Assembly: GCF_001598435.1 (NCBI RefSeq)
Contig: NZ_BCYY01000012.1
Location: 1-64,000, forward strand
Direction of reading: 5' to 3'
Length of the DNA stretch: 64,000 nt
Source of the DNA: Sphingomonas pituitosa NBRC 102491
GTDB taxonomy: Bacteria > Pseudomonadota > Alphaproteobacteria > Sphingomonadales > Sphingomonadaceae
Positions 26,053 to 35,593 of this stretch are shown here, piece by piece. Both the position numbers and the translations under genes were made by a program. A model generated the notes under the pieces. That model saw only the letters and a program-made list of their open reading frames with translations, was not told where the DNA came from and ran no database searches. Numbering within the stretch: the first letter of the stretch is position 1; every line of letters starts with the position of its first letter.

Positions 26053-26097
26053 TCTCCAGACCCAGTTTCCTGCCCCCAAACGACAAGGAATGCTCCC

Positions 26098-26937
26098 ATG
26101 ACTTCCACCGTGACCACCAAGGACGGCGTCTCGATCTTCTTCAAGGATTGGGGCCCCAAGGACGCCCAGCCGATCATGTTCCACCATGGCTGGCCGCTCT
26201 CGTCGGACGACTGGGACGCGCAGCTGCTGTTCTTCCTCAACGAAGGCTTCCGCGTCGTCGCCCATGACCGCCGCGGCCATGGCCGTTCGGAGCAGGTGAG
26301 CGACGGCCACGACATGGACCATTATGCCGCCGACGCTGCCGCGGTCGCCGAGCATCTGGACCTGCGCAACGCCGTGCATATCGGCCACTCGACCGGCGGC
26401 GGCGAAGTCGCGCGCTATGTGGCGAAGTACGGCATCCCGCAGGGCCGCGTCGCCAAGGCGGTGCTGGTCGCCGCCGTGCCGCCGATCATGGCGAAGACCG
26501 AAGCCTATCCGAACGGCCTGCCGCTCGAAGTGTTCGACGGCTTCCGCAAGGGCACCGCGGACAACCGCGCGCAGTTCTTCCGCGATGTCGCCGCGGGGCC
26601 GTTCTACGGCTTCAATCGGGACGGCGCGACAGTCTATCCGGGCGTGATCGACAATTGGTGGCGCCAGGGCATGATGGGCAGCGCCAAGGCGCATGTCGAC
26701 GGCATCAAGGCCTTTTCCGAGACCGACCAGACCGCCGACCTCAAGGCGATGACCGTGCCGACGCTGGTGCTGGCCGGCGACGACGACCAGGTGGTGCCGT
26801 ACCACCAGGGCGCCGAGCTGCAGGCCAAGCTGCTGCCGAACCCGACGCTGAAGATCTACCCGGGCATGCCCCACGGCCTGCTGACGACGCACGCCGACGT
26901 GCTGAACCCCGACATCCTCGCCTTCGTGCGCGGCTGA
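26098..26937 (+). CDS. Alpha/beta hydrolase, cofactor-free haloperoxidase/esterase type
   Basis: The product is 279 residues. The nucleophile elbow is GHSTGG with Ser98. HHGWPLSSDDWD forms the oxyanion region, LVLAGDDDQVVP carries the acid residue, and the catalytic His is in GMPHGLLTTH. These features match cofactor-independent chloroperoxidases, which act as esterases or perhydrolases. Cytosolic: no signal peptide. It lies between the isochorismatase-like gene and XapX in the same direction and is probably co-transcribed. Confidence 0.92.
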   Translation: MTSTVTTKDGVSIFFKDWGPKDAQPIMFHHGWPLSSDDWDAQLLFFLNEGFRVVAHDRRGHGRSEQVSDGHDMDHYAADAAAVAEHLDLRNAVHIGHSTGGGEVARYVAKYGIPQGRVAKAVLVAAVPPIMAKTEAYPNGLPLEVFDGFRKGTADNRAQFFRDVAAGPFYGFNRDGATVYPGVIDNWWRQGMMGSAKAHVDGIKAFSETDQTADLKAMTVPTLVLAGDDDQVVPYHQGAELQAKLLPNPTLKIYPGMPHGLLTTHADVLNPDILAFVRG

Positions 26938-26963
26938 TCGACCGGCGCCGGGGAGGACGTACC

Positions 26964-27212
26964 ATGAAGCCCTATCTGATCTCGCTCGCCATCGGCTTGC
27001 TGGTGGGGGTCATCTACAGCCTCTTCGGCGTCAAATCACCGGCGCCGCCGACGATCGCGCTGATCGGCCTGCTCGGCATGCTGCTGGGCGAACAGGCGGT
27101 GCCGGTGGCGAAGCGGCTCTTCGCCGGCCACGACGTGGTCGCCTATCTCCGCACCGATTGCGCCGAGCAGGTGCTCGGGCGTCCGGTGAAGAAGCCCGAC
27201 GACCAGGCATGA
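26964..27212 (+). CDS. XapX-domain small membrane protein
   Basis: This 82-residue protein has two hydrophobic segments (residues 4-22 and 30-46) with the XapX pattern GLLVGVIYSLFGVKSPAPP and ALIGLLGMLLGE. XapX/DUF1427 proteins are found beside amidohydrolases, isochorismatases and DoxX genes, as here, but have no assigned activity. The ATG follows GGGGAGGACGTACC. Its stop overlaps the ATG of the amidohydrolase gene, so translation is coupled. Confidence 0.9.
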   Translation: MKPYLISLAIGLLVGVIYSLFGVKSPAPPTIALIGLLGMLLGEQAVPVAKRLFAGHDVVAYLRTDCAEQVLGRPVKKPDDQA

Positions 27213-29155
27213 GCCTCACCCGCCGCCAGACCCTCGCTGCCGCCGGCGCTACCGCCGCCGGCGCGCTGCTGCCCACGCCCCTCTTCGCAAGGAATGCCCG
27301 CATGCCCGCCACCGACCTGATCCTCGTCAACGCGCAGGTGACGACGCTCGACCGGGAGAACCCGGTGGCCGAGGCGGTCGCGATCCGCGACGGCAAGTTC
27401 CTGGCGGTGGGCAACGAAGCCGAAGTCCGCGCCGCCGCGGCACCGGGCGCGCAGGTGATCGACGCGCATCGCCGCCGGGTGATCCCGGGGCTGATCGACA
27501 GCCACATGCACATCATCCGCGGCGGCCTGAACTACAATATGGAGCTGCGCTGGGACGGCGTGCCGAGCCTTGCCGACGCGATGGCGATGCTCAAGCGTCA
27601 GGTCGACAATACCCCCGCGCCGCAATGGGTGCGCGTGGTCGGCGGCTTTACCGAGCACCAGTTCGCCGAGAAGCGGCTGCCGACGATCGACGAACTCAAC
27701 GCGGTGGCGCCCGATACGCCGGTGTTCATCCTCCACCTCTATGATCGCGCGCTGCTCAATGCCGCGGCACTTCGGGTGGTGGGCTATACCAAGGACACGC
27801 CGAACCCGCCGGGCGGCGAGATCGTCCGCGATGCCGCCGGCAACCCCACCGGCCTGCTGCTAGCGCACCCCAACGCCACGATCCTCTATTCGACGCTCGC
27901 CAAGGGCCCGAAGCTGCCGGAGGACTATCAGCTGAATTCCACCCGCCACTTCATGCGCGAAGTGAACGGGCTGGGCGTCACCGGGGTGATCGACGCAGGG
28001 GGCGGCTTCCAGAACTATCCTGACGATTACGCGATCATCGAAAAGCTCCACGCTGACGGCCAGCTGACCGTACGGATCAGCTACAATTTGTTCACCCAGA
28101 AGCCTAGGCAAGAGCTCGCCGATTTCGCCGGCTGGGTGAAGCAGGTGACGCCGGGGCAGGGCGACGACAGCTACCGGCACAACGGCGCGGGTGAGATGCT
28201 GGTCTATTCCGCCGCCGACTTCGAGGACTTCCGCGTCGCCCGGCCGGACATGGCGCCCAGCATGGAAGCCGATCTGGAGCCGGTGATCCGCCTGCTCGCC
28301 GAGCATCGCTGGCCCTGGCGTCTCCATGCCACCTATGACCAGACGATCGGCCGCGCGCTCGACGTGTACGAGAAGGTCCACCGCGACATCCCGCTGACCG
28401 GCATCAACTGGTTCTTCGACCATGCCGAGACGATCAGCGACCGCAATATCGACCGGATCGCCGCGCTGGGCGGCGGCATCGCCGTGCAGCACCGCATGGC
28501 CTATCAGGGCGAATATTTCGTCGAGCGCTACGGCGCGAAAGCCGCCGAGCGCACCCCGCCGATCGCCAAGATGCTCGCCGCCGGGCTGCCGGTGGGTGCC
28601 GGCACCGATGCGACGCGGGTGGCGAGCTACAACCCGTGGGTGTCGCTCAGCTGGCTGGTCACCGGCCGCACCGTCGGCGGGCTGTCGCTCTATCCCGGCG
28701 CCAACCGCGTCAGCCGGGAAAAGGCGCTCGCCATGTGGACGCACGAGAACACCTGGTTCTCGAACGAAATCGGCAAGAAGGGGCAGATCAAGGCGGGCCA
28801 GCTCGCCGATCTCGCGGTGCTCTCCGCCGATTACTTCGCGGTGCCCGAGGACCAGATCGTCCACATCCGATCGGTGCTGACGCTGCTCGGCGGGCAGGTG
28901 GTCCACGGCGATGGTGACTATGCCCCGCTCGCCCCCGTGCTGCCCCGGCCGATGCCCGACTGGTCCCCGGTCGCGACCTTCGGGGGCTATCACCAGTCGC
29001 CCGAAGCGCGCGCCCAGCTCGCCTCTGCCTGCGCCTGCCACAGCGGCTGCTCGGTCCACGGCCACGACCATGCCGCAGCCCTCGGCGCGAACGTGCCCGC
29101 CGGCGACGTCCAGAGCTTCTGGGGCGCGCTCGGGTGCGGCTGCTGGGCGGTGTGA
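27209..29155 (+). CDS. Exported YtcJ-type amidohydrolase with Cys/His-rich tail
   Basis: The product is 648 residues. The N-terminus SLTRRQTLAAAG followed by an Ala-rich stretch is a probable Tat signal, so the folded enzyme would be in the periplasm. The amidohydrolase barrel follows, with metal ligands in GLIDSHMHI and later WRLHATYDQT, WFFDHAET and GAGTDATRV. The family includes metal-dependent hydrolases of amides or formamides. The last 42 residues hold Cys608, 610, 614, 643 and 645 and several histidines, a possible extra metal site. It overlaps XapX and precedes a glyoxalase-fold gene. Confidence 0.88.
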   Translation: MSLTRRQTLAAAGATAAGALLPTPLFARNARMPATDLILVNAQVTTLDRENPVAEAVAIRDGKFLAVGNEAEVRAAAAPGAQVIDAHRRRVIPGLIDSHMHIIRGGLNYNMELRWDGVPSLADAMAMLKRQVDNTPAPQWVRVVGGFTEHQFAEKRLPTIDELNAVAPDTPVFILHLYDRALLNAAALRVVGYTKDTPNPPGGEIVRDAAGNPTGLLLAHPNATILYSTLAKGPKLPEDYQLNSTRHFMREVNGLGVTGVIDAGGGFQNYPDDYAIIEKLHADGQLTVRISYNLFTQKPRQELADFAGWVKQVTPGQGDDSYRHNGAGEMLVYSAADFEDFRVARPDMAPSMEADLEPVIRLLAEHRWPWRLHATYDQTIGRALDVYEKVHRDIPLTGINWFFDHAETISDRNIDRIAALGGGIAVQHRMAYQGEYFVERYGAKAAERTPPIAKMLAAGLPVGAGTDATRVASYNPWVSLSWLVTGRTVGGLSLYPGANRVSREKALAMWTHENTWFSNEIGKKGQIKAGQLADLAVLSADYFAVPEDQIVHIRSVLTLLGGQVVHGDGDYAPLAPVLPRPMPDWSPVATFGGYHQSPEARAQLASACACHSGCSVHGHDHAAALGANVPAGDVQSFWGALGCGCWAV

Positions 29156-29181
29156 ACCCTTTTCATTTTCAGGAGCCAGCC

Positions 29182-30066
29182 ATGCGCCTCTTCCTTCTCG
29201 CCTCCACGCTCGTCCTCGCCACCCCGGCGCTCGCCCAGAAGGCGCCCGTCACCGCCGAGTATTCGGTCGGCGCGCAATACGACACGACCCACGTCTACGT
29301 GCCCGAGGACCAGTTCGACAGCTTCGTCACCAGCTTCCAGGCGACCTTCGGCGGGACCACCAGCAAGCAGGGCGTGTTCCAGGTGACGCCCACCACCAGC
29401 CTCACCAAGTCGCAGCTGGTGCTGACCCCCGCGGGGACGGTCTCGGTATTCGGGTTCAAGACGCCGATCCCGTTCCCGTTCGGCGACGAGCGTACCGGCT
29501 ATCTGGTGACCGATCTCGACGCGGCGGTCGCCTCGGCCGTCAAGCACGGCGCGGTGCGCCGGCTGGTGACCTTTCCCGATCCGATCGGGCGCGATTCGCT
29601 GATCCAGTGGCCGGGCGGGGTGAACATGCAGCTCTACTGGCACACCACCAAGCCGAGCTACGCGCCGCTGCAGACGGTGCCGGAAAACCGCATCTACCTG
29701 ACCGCCGACGTCGCCGATCGCTTCGTGAAGAGCTGGGTCGGCTATGCCAGGGCCAAGGTGACCGCCGATGATCGCGCTGCGCCCGGCGTGGAAGTGGGCG
29801 AGCCCGGCAAGACGATCCGCCGCATTTCGATCACCAGCGGCTATGGCAAGATGGTGGTGTTCGTCACCGACGGCCTGCTGCCCTGGCCCTATGGCCGCGA
29901 CATGACCGGCTACGGCGTGCCGGACCTCGACGCGACGCTCGCCAAGGCCAAGGCTGCCGGGGTCGAGACGCTGGTGCAGCCCGTCGCGGCGGCCGGCGGC
30001 CGGTCGACGATCGTTCGCTTCCCCGGCGGCTATATCGCCGAGATCCACAGTCCGGCCGGCAAGTGA
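29182..30066 (+). CDS. Exported glyoxalase/VOC-fold protein
   Basis: The product is 294 residues with signal peptide RLFLLASTLVLATPALAQ. The start at 29182 follows AGGAG. Two VOC-like halves are visible: residues about 30-150 (YDTTHVYVPEDQFD, FGFKTPIPFPFGDERTGYLV) and 165-290 (RIYLTADVADRF, GYGVPDLDATLAKAK, IVRFPGGYIAEIHS). This fold includes glyoxalases and ring-cleaving dioxygenases. The usual metal ligands His/Glu are only partly evident, so activity is uncertain. It is co-oriented with the amidohydrolase and DoxX genes, and both ends are closely spaced. Confidence 0.75.
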   Translation: MRLFLLASTLVLATPALAQKAPVTAEYSVGAQYDTTHVYVPEDQFDSFVTSFQATFGGTTSKQGVFQVTPTTSLTKSQLVLTPAGTVSVFGFKTPIPFPFGDERTGYLVTDLDAAVASAVKHGAVRRLVTFPDPIGRDSLIQWPGGVNMQLYWHTTKPSYAPLQTVPENRIYLTADVADRFVKSWVGYARAKVTADDRAAPGVEVGEPGKTIRRISITSGYGKMVVFVTDGLLPWPYGRDMTGYGVPDLDATLAKAKAAGVETLVQPVAAAGGRSTIVRFPGGYIAEIHSPAGK

Positions 30067-30494
30067 TGCCCGGCGAACGCGACCCCCGCTTCGTCGACGC
30101 CATTCTCGACTGGCGGCCGACCTGGTTCCTCGCCCGGTTGCTGCTGGTCGGCGCCTATCTGCTCGGCGGGCTGGTGAAGCTCGCCGACTGGCCGGGCGCG
30201 GTGGCCGAGCAGGCGCATTTCGGCATGCACCCGCCGGCGCTCTGGGCGGCGCTGACCATCGCGGTGGAGCTGGTCGGGCCGGTGCTGATCCTCACCGGCC
30301 GCTGGGTCTGGCTGGGGGCGGGGATGCTGGGGGTGTTCACCCTGCTCGCCGCGTTCACCGCCAACGCCTTCTGGACGATGCCGCCGGGCCCCGCGCGGTT
30401 CGGCGCGACCAACGCGTTCTTCGAGCATCTCGGCCTGATCGGCGGCTTCGTCCTCGCGGCGCTGGTAGCGGAGCAGGCGAAGCGGCGTGGCTAG
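30066..30494 (+). CDS. DoxX-family membrane protein
   Basis: The product is 142 residues with four hydrophobic helices: WFLARLLLVGAYLLGGLVKL, ALWAALTIAVELVGPVLIL, WLGAGMLGVFTLLAAFTA and a C-terminal one. The helix order and the GGLVKL, ELVGP spacing match DoxX/SURF4-like proteins, often redox-linked. The ATG at 30066 shares a base with the preceding stop; an in-frame GTG one codon earlier is also possible. It overlaps the next gene by eight bases. Confidence 0.88.
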   Translation: MPGERDPRFVDAILDWRPTWFLARLLLVGAYLLGGLVKLADWPGAVAEQAHFGMHPPALWAALTIAVELVGPVLILTGRWVWLGAGMLGVFTLLAAFTANAFWTMPPGPARFGATNAFFEHLGLIGGFVLAALVAEQAKRRG

Positions 30495-31857
30495 CCTTGC
30501 GGCGGCGGTGATGGTGCTGGCGGGACAGGTCGCCGGCTCCACGCCGCCACCGGTCCCCCCGGCCCCGGAAGCGTGGCAGGCGCCGACGCTCAGCATCACC
30601 CGCTATGACGAGGACTGGTCCGATCTCGCCGATGCCGAAAAACGCGCCCACCACTGGACCGGCCCGTTCAAGTACATCCCGCTCGGCGGCGATGCATGGC
30701 TTTCCACCGGCGTCGAGGTCCGCCTGCGCAGCGAGTCCTTCGCCAACAACGCGCTCGGCAACGCCGCGTCAGCCGACGACGCCTATCTCTGGACCCGCGC
30801 GCTGCCCTATGCCGACCTGCATCTCGGCCGGGTCCGCGCCTTCGCGCAGCCGATCCTCGCCTATGCCGCCGGGGTGCGGCCCGCCAACGGTCCGATCGAC
30901 CAGACCCGCACCGATCTGCTGCAGGGCTTCGCCGAACTCGATCTCGGCGCGGTGACCCTGCGCGGCGGCCGGCAGATGCTGTCGCTCGGCACCGAGCGGC
31001 TGATCGGCACGCGCTATGGCCCGAATGTGCCGCTCGCCTTCGACGGCGTGCGCGGGATCGTGGCGGTGGGCCGGGCCAAGATCAGCCTGCTCGCCGTTGC
31101 GCCGGTAGCGCCGCGGCTGGGGACGTTCGACGATCGCACCTCGCCCACCAAGAAGCTCTGGGGCGCCTATGCGGTGCTGCCGGGGCTTGACCTCTATTAT
31201 CTCGGCTATCGCAACCGCGCCGCGCAGTTCGGCACCCGCACCGGCCGCGAGCTGCGCCACAGCGTCGGCGCGCGCGTCTATGGCGCCCGCGACAACTGGC
31301 ACTGGAACGTCGAGGGCGTCGCCCAGTTCGGCCGCTTCGCCGACGGGCCGATCGCTGCCTGGACGCTCGGCACCGAATTGGGGCGCACGCTGCCGAACCT
31401 GCCCTTCGCGCCCGACGCGGTGCTGCGCTTCAACGTGATCAGCGGCGACGGCCATGCCGGGGACCGCCGGCTCGGCACGTTCAACGCGCTGTTTCCCAAG
31501 GGCAAGTATTTCGGCGAGCTGTCGCCCATCGGCCCCTACAACCTGATCAACCTCAACCCGCGCATCGCCGGCACGTTTGCGCACGGCGTTTCCGCCAGCA
31601 TCGCCGGCAGCGCCTATTGGCGGTACAGCGCGGCCGACGGGGTGTACGATGTTCCCGGCAATTTGCTCCGCCCGCCCGGTACCAGCCGCGCCCGCTTCAT
31701 CGGCAAGCAGATCGAAGGCGCGATCGCCTGGCAGGCGACGGCAGAACTCGAGCTTTCCGCCTCGCTCTCCTTCTTCGAGGCCGGCCGCTTCCTGCGCGAG
31801 ACCGGCGCGCCCCGCCCGATCCGGATGATCGGCCTCGAAAGCAATTTCCGATTCTGA
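30487..31857 (+). CDS. Alginate-export-domain outer-membrane porin
   Basis: The product is 456 residues from a GTG. The signal peptide is short ([15 protein letters not shown]). The rest alternates polar and hydrophobic residues as in a beta-barrel. It contains features of the alginate_exp family: [26 protein letters not shown], and a final Phe (ESNFRF) suited to BAM insertion. In this context it is more likely a general porin for the exported hydrolase products than an alginate exporter; no alginate genes are present. Probably the last enzyme-linked gene of the operon before the DUF1275 protein. Confidence 0.88.
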   Translation: MASLAAAVMVLAGQVAGSTPPPVPPAPEAWQAPTLSITRYDEDWSDLADAEKRAHHWTGPFKYIPLGGDAWLSTGVEVRLRSESFANNALGNAASADDAYLWTRALPYADLHLGRVRAFAQPILAYAAGVRPANGPIDQTRTDLLQGFAELDLGAVTLRGGRQMLSLGTERLIGTRYGPNVPLAFDGVRGIVAVGRAKISLLAVAPVAPRLGTFDDRTSPTKKLWGAYAVLPGLDLYYLGYRNRAAQFGTRTGRELRHSVGARVYGARDNWHWNVEGVAQFGRFADGPIAAWTLGTELGRTLPNLPFAPDAVLRFNVISGDGHAGDRRLGTFNALFPKGKYFGELSPIGPYNLINLNPRIAGTFAHGVSASIAGSAYWRYSAADGVYDVPGNLLRPPGTSRARFIGKQIEGAIAWQATAELELSASLSFFEAGRFLRETGAPRPIRMIGLESNFRF

Positions 31858-31868
31858 GGACCTCCATC

Positions 31869-32570
31869 ATGCCCGATCCCAAGACCACCAGTTCACCGCT
31901 GCCGCCGCTCCTCCTGTTGCTGTCCGTCACCACCGGGTTGGTCGACGCGGTGAGCGTGCTCGGGCTCGGCAAGGTGTTCACCGCGAACATGACCGGCAAC
32001 ATCGTGTTCCTCGGCTTCGCGGCGGCGGGTACGCCGGGCTTCACCATCGCCCCCTATCTGGTCGCGCTCGCCTCGTTCCTCGGCGGCGCGCTGGTTGCCG
32101 GAAAGGTGGGGACGCACCTCGCCGGGCAGCCGCTGCGGCGTTGGCTGGTGCTCGCCGCGGTGACCGAAGCGGTGCTGTTCGCCGTCGCCGCCGGGATCGC
32201 CGCCTGGGCGGGCACGATGGGCATCCTGCCGGAGACCTGCGTGTTCGCGATCATCGCGCTGACCGCGATCGCGATGGGCTTTCGCAACGCGACGATCCGC
32301 CAGCTCAAGGTGCCGGACCTGACCACCACCGTGCTGACGCTTACCCTCACCGGCATCGCCGCCGATTCGCACCTCGCCGGCGGGCGAAACCCGAATATCG
32401 GCCGGCGCCTGGCAGCAGTGACGGCGATCCTGCTCGGCGCGTTCCTCGGCGCGGTACTGGTCAACCGTTATGGTCTCGCGATTCCGCTGCTGGTGGCGGG
32501 GCTTACCGTGCTGGTGGGTACGCTCGCCTGCATCCGCCATCCGATCGCGGCAGCGCCGCTTGGCGTCTGA
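31869..32570 (+). CDS. DUF1275 (YoaK-family) membrane protein
   Basis: This 233-residue protein has six hydrophobic helices. [26 protein letters not shown], split over residues 18-46, is the hallmark of the YoaK/DUF1275 family; [10 protein letters not shown] and [11 protein letters not shown] are also typical. The function of the family is unknown; a transporter role is often assumed. It starts 12 bases after the porin stop and continues the operon. guaA follows after 50 bases and seems to be a separate unit. Confidence 0.92.
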   Translation: MPDPKTTSSPLPPLLLLLSVTTGLVDAVSVLGLGKVFTANMTGNIVFLGFAAAGTPGFTIAPYLVALASFLGGALVAGKVGTHLAGQPLRRWLVLAAVTEAVLFAVAAGIAAWAGTMGILPETCVFAIIALTAIAMGFRNATIRQLKVPDLTTTVLTLTLTGIAADSHLAGGRNPNIGRRLAAVTAILLGAFLGAVLVNRYGLAIPLLVAGLTVLVGTLACIRHPIAAAPLGV

Positions 32571-32620
32571 TCGCGCGCCACCCCTTTGACAGCCCGACGA
32601 TCGCTCCCTATCGGCCAGCC

Positions 32621-34180
32621 ATGACGCTCCAGCACACCGACTCCATCCTGATCGTCGATTTCGGCAGCCAGGTGACCCAGCTGATCGCGCGCCGCGTTCG
32701 CGAAGCCGGGGTCTATTCCGAGATCGCGCCCTTCACCACCGCCGCCGAGGCCTTTGCCCGGATGAAGCCCAAGGGCATCATCCTGTCCGGCTCGCCCGCA
32801 TCGGTGCTGGAGGAGGGTTCCCCGCGGGTACCGCAAGAGATCTTCGACAGCGGCCTGCCGGTGCTCGGCATCTGCTATGGCCAGCAGGTGATGATGCACC
32901 AGCTGGGCGGCGAGGTCGTGCTGGGCGACAGCGGCGAGTTCGGCCGCGCCTTCATCGAGATCCAGGACAGCTGCGTGCTGTTCGACGGGCTGTGGCAGGC
33001 GCGCGAAAGCCACCAGGTGTGGATGAGCCATGGCGACAAGGTCGTCCGGCTCGCTCCCGGTTTCCGCCCCGTCGCGACCAGCCCCGGCTCGCCCTATGCG
33101 GTGATCGCCAATGACGAGCGCCGCTATTACGCGATGCAGTTCCACCCGGAAGTGGTCCACACGCCCGACGGCGCCAAGCTGCTGGCGAACTTCGTGCGCC
33201 ATGTGTGCGGCCTGTCGGGCGACTGGACGATGGCCGAGTTCCGCGCCGCCAAGATCGCCGAGATCCGGGCGCAGGTGGGCGACGGCAAGGTGATCTGCGG
33301 CCTGTCCGGCGGCGTCGATTCGGCCGTGGCGGCGGTGCTGATCCACGAGGCGATCGGCGACCAGCTGACCTGTGTGTTCGTCGATCACGGCCTGATGCGC
33401 GCCGGCGAGGCCGATCAGGTCGTCACGATGTTCCGCGAACATTACCATATCCCGCTCGTCCATGTGGACGCGGAGGAACTGTTCCTCGGCGGCCTTGCCG
33501 GCGTCACCGATCCGGAGGCCAAGCGCAAGTTCATCGGCAAGACCTTCATCGACGTGTTCGAGGCCGAGGCGAAGAAGATCGGCGGCGCCGATTTCCTGGC
33601 GCAGGGCACGCTCTACCCGGACGTGATCGAAAGCGTGAGCTTCACCGGCGGCCCGTCGGTGACGATCAAGAGCCACCACAATGTCGGCGGCCTGCCCGCG
33701 CGGATGAACATGCAGCTGGTCGAACCCTTGCGCGAGCTGTTCAAGGACGAGGTCCGCGCGCTCGGCCGCGAGCTGGGGCTGCCCGACGTGTTCGTCGGCC
33801 GGCATCCGTTCCCGGGGCCGGGCCTGGCGATCCGCATTCCGGGCGAAGTCACCAAGGAACGCTGCGACATCCTGCGCAAGGCCGATGCGATCTACCTCGA
33901 GGAGATCCGCAATGCGGGCCTCTACGACACGATCTGGCAGGCATTCGCGGTGCTGACGCCGGTCCGCAGCGTCGGCGTGATGGGCGACGGGCGGACGTAC
34001 GACAGCGTGCTGGCGCTGCGCGCGGTAACCTCGATCGACGGCATGACCGCCGAGGCATTCGAGTTCCCCGGCGGCTTCCTGGCGCGCGTCTCGACCCGTA
34101 TCGTCAACGAGGTGCGCGGCGTGAACCGGGTGACCTACGACTATACCAGCAAGCCGCCCGGCACGATCGAGTGGGAATGA
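32621..34180 (+). CDS. guaA: GMP synthase (glutamine-hydrolysing)
   Basis: The product is 519 residues, normal for GuaA. The class I amidotransferase domain has Cys85 in LGICYGQQ and His/Glu in FHPEVVHT. The ATP pyrophosphatase P-loop is GLSGGVDSA near residue 230, and the dimerisation domain ends KPPGTIEWE. It converts XMP to GMP. No feature upstream identifies a purine riboswitch in the 50 bases available. Identification is secure. Confidence 0.98.
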   Translation: MTLQHTDSILIVDFGSQVTQLIARRVREAGVYSEIAPFTTAAEAFARMKPKGIILSGSPASVLEEGSPRVPQEIFDSGLPVLGICYGQQVMMHQLGGEVVLGDSGEFGRAFIEIQDSCVLFDGLWQARESHQVWMSHGDKVVRLAPGFRPVATSPGSPYAVIANDERRYYAMQFHPEVVHTPDGAKLLANFVRHVCGLSGDWTMAEFRAAKIAEIRAQVGDGKVICGLSGGVDSAVAAVLIHEAIGDQLTCVFVDHGLMRAGEADQVVTMFREHYHIPLVHVDAEELFLGGLAGVTDPEAKRKFIGKTFIDVFEAEAKKIGGADFLAQGTLYPDVIESVSFTGGPSVTIKSHHNVGGLPARMNMQLVEPLRELFKDEVRALGRELGLPDVFVGRHPFPGPGLAIRIPGEVTKERCDILRKADAIYLEEIRNAGLYDTIWQAFAVLTPVRSVGVMGDGRTYDSVLALRAVTSIDGMTAEAFEFPGGFLARVSTRIVNEVRGVNRVTYDYTSKPPGTIEWE

Positions 34181-34245
34181 TCGTTAGGCTGCGCTTGTTC
34201 CAATAGGGTGTTGCTGGTCGCCGGAGGCTTGTCTGTTCGACGGGA

Positions 34246-35253
34246 TCAACCCGGCAGCGGAGCCGCCGGGTCGACCAGTCCTTGCGCCCGCATTTCGCGC
34301 CAGAACGCTGCCGGGATCACCGCGTCGAACGCGGCGCGGTCCTCGGCGATGCGCTCCGGCCGGCTCGCGCCGGGAATGATCGCGGCGACGGCAGGGTTGG
34401 CGAGCGAGAATTGCAGCCCCGCCGCCTTCATCGAGACGCCGTGTCGATCGGCGATGGCCTTGATGGCCGCGATCTTGGTGAGGATCTCCGGCGAGGCCGG
34501 CGCATATTCGAAGTTCGGGCCGCCGACGAGGGCGCCCGAACTGTAGGGCCCGCCGACGACCACGCCCAGGCCGCGCTCCCGCACCTTCGGCATCAGACGC
34601 TGCAGCGCGCGACCATGGTCGAGCAACGTGTAGCGGCCGGCAAGCAGGAAGGCGTTGGGCTGCGGTTCGTCGAGGTCCAGCAGGATCTCGATCGGCTCGA
34701 CCTTGTTGACGCCCAGGCCCCATGCCTTGATCACGCCTTCGTTGCGGAGCCTGTCCAGCGCGCGGAAGGCGCCGGTGCGCGCTTCCTCGAACCGCGCGAT
34801 CCACTGGTCGCCCCAGAAATCCTGGGCGAGATCGTGGACGAAGACGAGCTCGACATGGCTGGTCTGCAGCCGGGTGAGGCTGTCCTCGATCGATTTCAGC
34901 GTCGCGTCATAGCCGTAATCGCTGACCATCCTGTTCGGGCGGCCATGGGCGAACACGTCGCCCTTCTCGCCATGATCGCGCAGGCTGACGTCCTCGACCT
35001 CGTCGAGCACGACTCGGCCCACCTTGGTGCTGAGCACATACTCCTCTCGCGGCTTGCCCTTGAGCGCCTCGCCCATGCGGAGTTCGGCAAGGCCCGCGCC
35101 GTAGAGGGGCGCATTGTCGAAATAGCGAATGCCCGCGTCCCAGGCGGCGGCAACGGTTTCCATCGCCTCCGCCTCGGGGATGGCGCGGAACATGTTGCCG
35201 AGCGGGGCGGTGCCGAAGCCGAGCTTGCCTTTCAGGATGGTGTCGAGTGCCAT
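34246..35253 (-). CDS. Aldo/keto reductase, D-threo-aldose dehydrogenase-like
   Basis: The product is 335 residues. The AKR tetrad is partly visible: Asp and Tyr in YFDNAPLYGAGLAELRMGEAL, Lys in LSTKVGRVV, and a His in VELVFVHDLAQD. The family subgroup includes D-threo-aldose 1-dehydrogenase, L-fucose dehydrogenase and pyridoxal 4-dehydrogenase. The sugar versus pyridoxal choice cannot be made here. The ATG at 35253 follows AAGGACCTCCAC. A decayed SDR fragment lies just upstream on the same strand, perhaps a lost partner dehydrogenase. Confidence 0.92.
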   Translation of the reverse strand: MALDTILKGKLGFGTAPLGNMFRAIPEAEAMETVAAAWDAGIRYFDNAPLYGAGLAELRMGEALKGKPREEYVLSTKVGRVVLDEVEDVSLRDHGEKGDVFAHGRPNRMVSDYGYDATLKSIEDSLTRLQTSHVELVFVHDLAQDFWGDQWIARFEEARTGAFRALDRLRNEGVIKAWGLGVNKVEPIEILLDLDEPQPNAFLLAGRYTLLDHGRALQRLMPKVRERGLGVVVGGPYSSGALVGGPNFEYAPASPEILTKIAAIKAIADRHGVSMKAAGLQFSLANPAVAAIIPGASRPERIAEDRAAFDAVIPAAFWREMRAQGLVDPAAPLPG

Positions 35254-35318
35254 GTGGAGGTCCTTCCAGTTGCGGGGACGGGGGGCTTCCGGCGGTGGAG
35301 GCCCGCCGCGTCGCGGTG

Positions 35319-35410
35319 TCAAACGGTGCTCATGCCGCCATCGATGGTTCGTTCGCTGCCGACGGTATGACGGCTTCGTCCGGGGCCAGATGCGCTTCGG
35401 GCCGTCCGCT
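35319..35410 (-). pseudogene. Remnant of a short-chain dehydrogenase 3' end
   Basis: Read on the minus strand, the last 16 codons before the stop at 35319 give HTVGSERTIDGGMSTV, the typical SDR C-terminus (TGSxxxxDGGMS). Just before it, in another frame, GRPEAHLAPDEA resembles the SDR segment LASDEA preceded by RPE. The pieces need a frameshift and a deletion to join, so this is a decayed gene end. The surrounding 340-base stretch (35254-35593) shows nothing else apart from the leader of the hydrolase at 35594. Confidence 0.55.
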
Positions 35411-35593
35411 GGTCAGGATTCGCCGCATCTACCGCTCCGCTCTGCCTCGCTGCCGCGATCGATAGGCCGGGGCCGGGTGCGCGGCGAATACCCGATCGGG
35501 TAGTTTCCAGCGCCCGCCTTGGCATTGAGCGCAGCCGCACGGGCGCGCACCCTCCGCATCGAAATCACCGCGATCTGGAGGCGCGTCGTTCCC

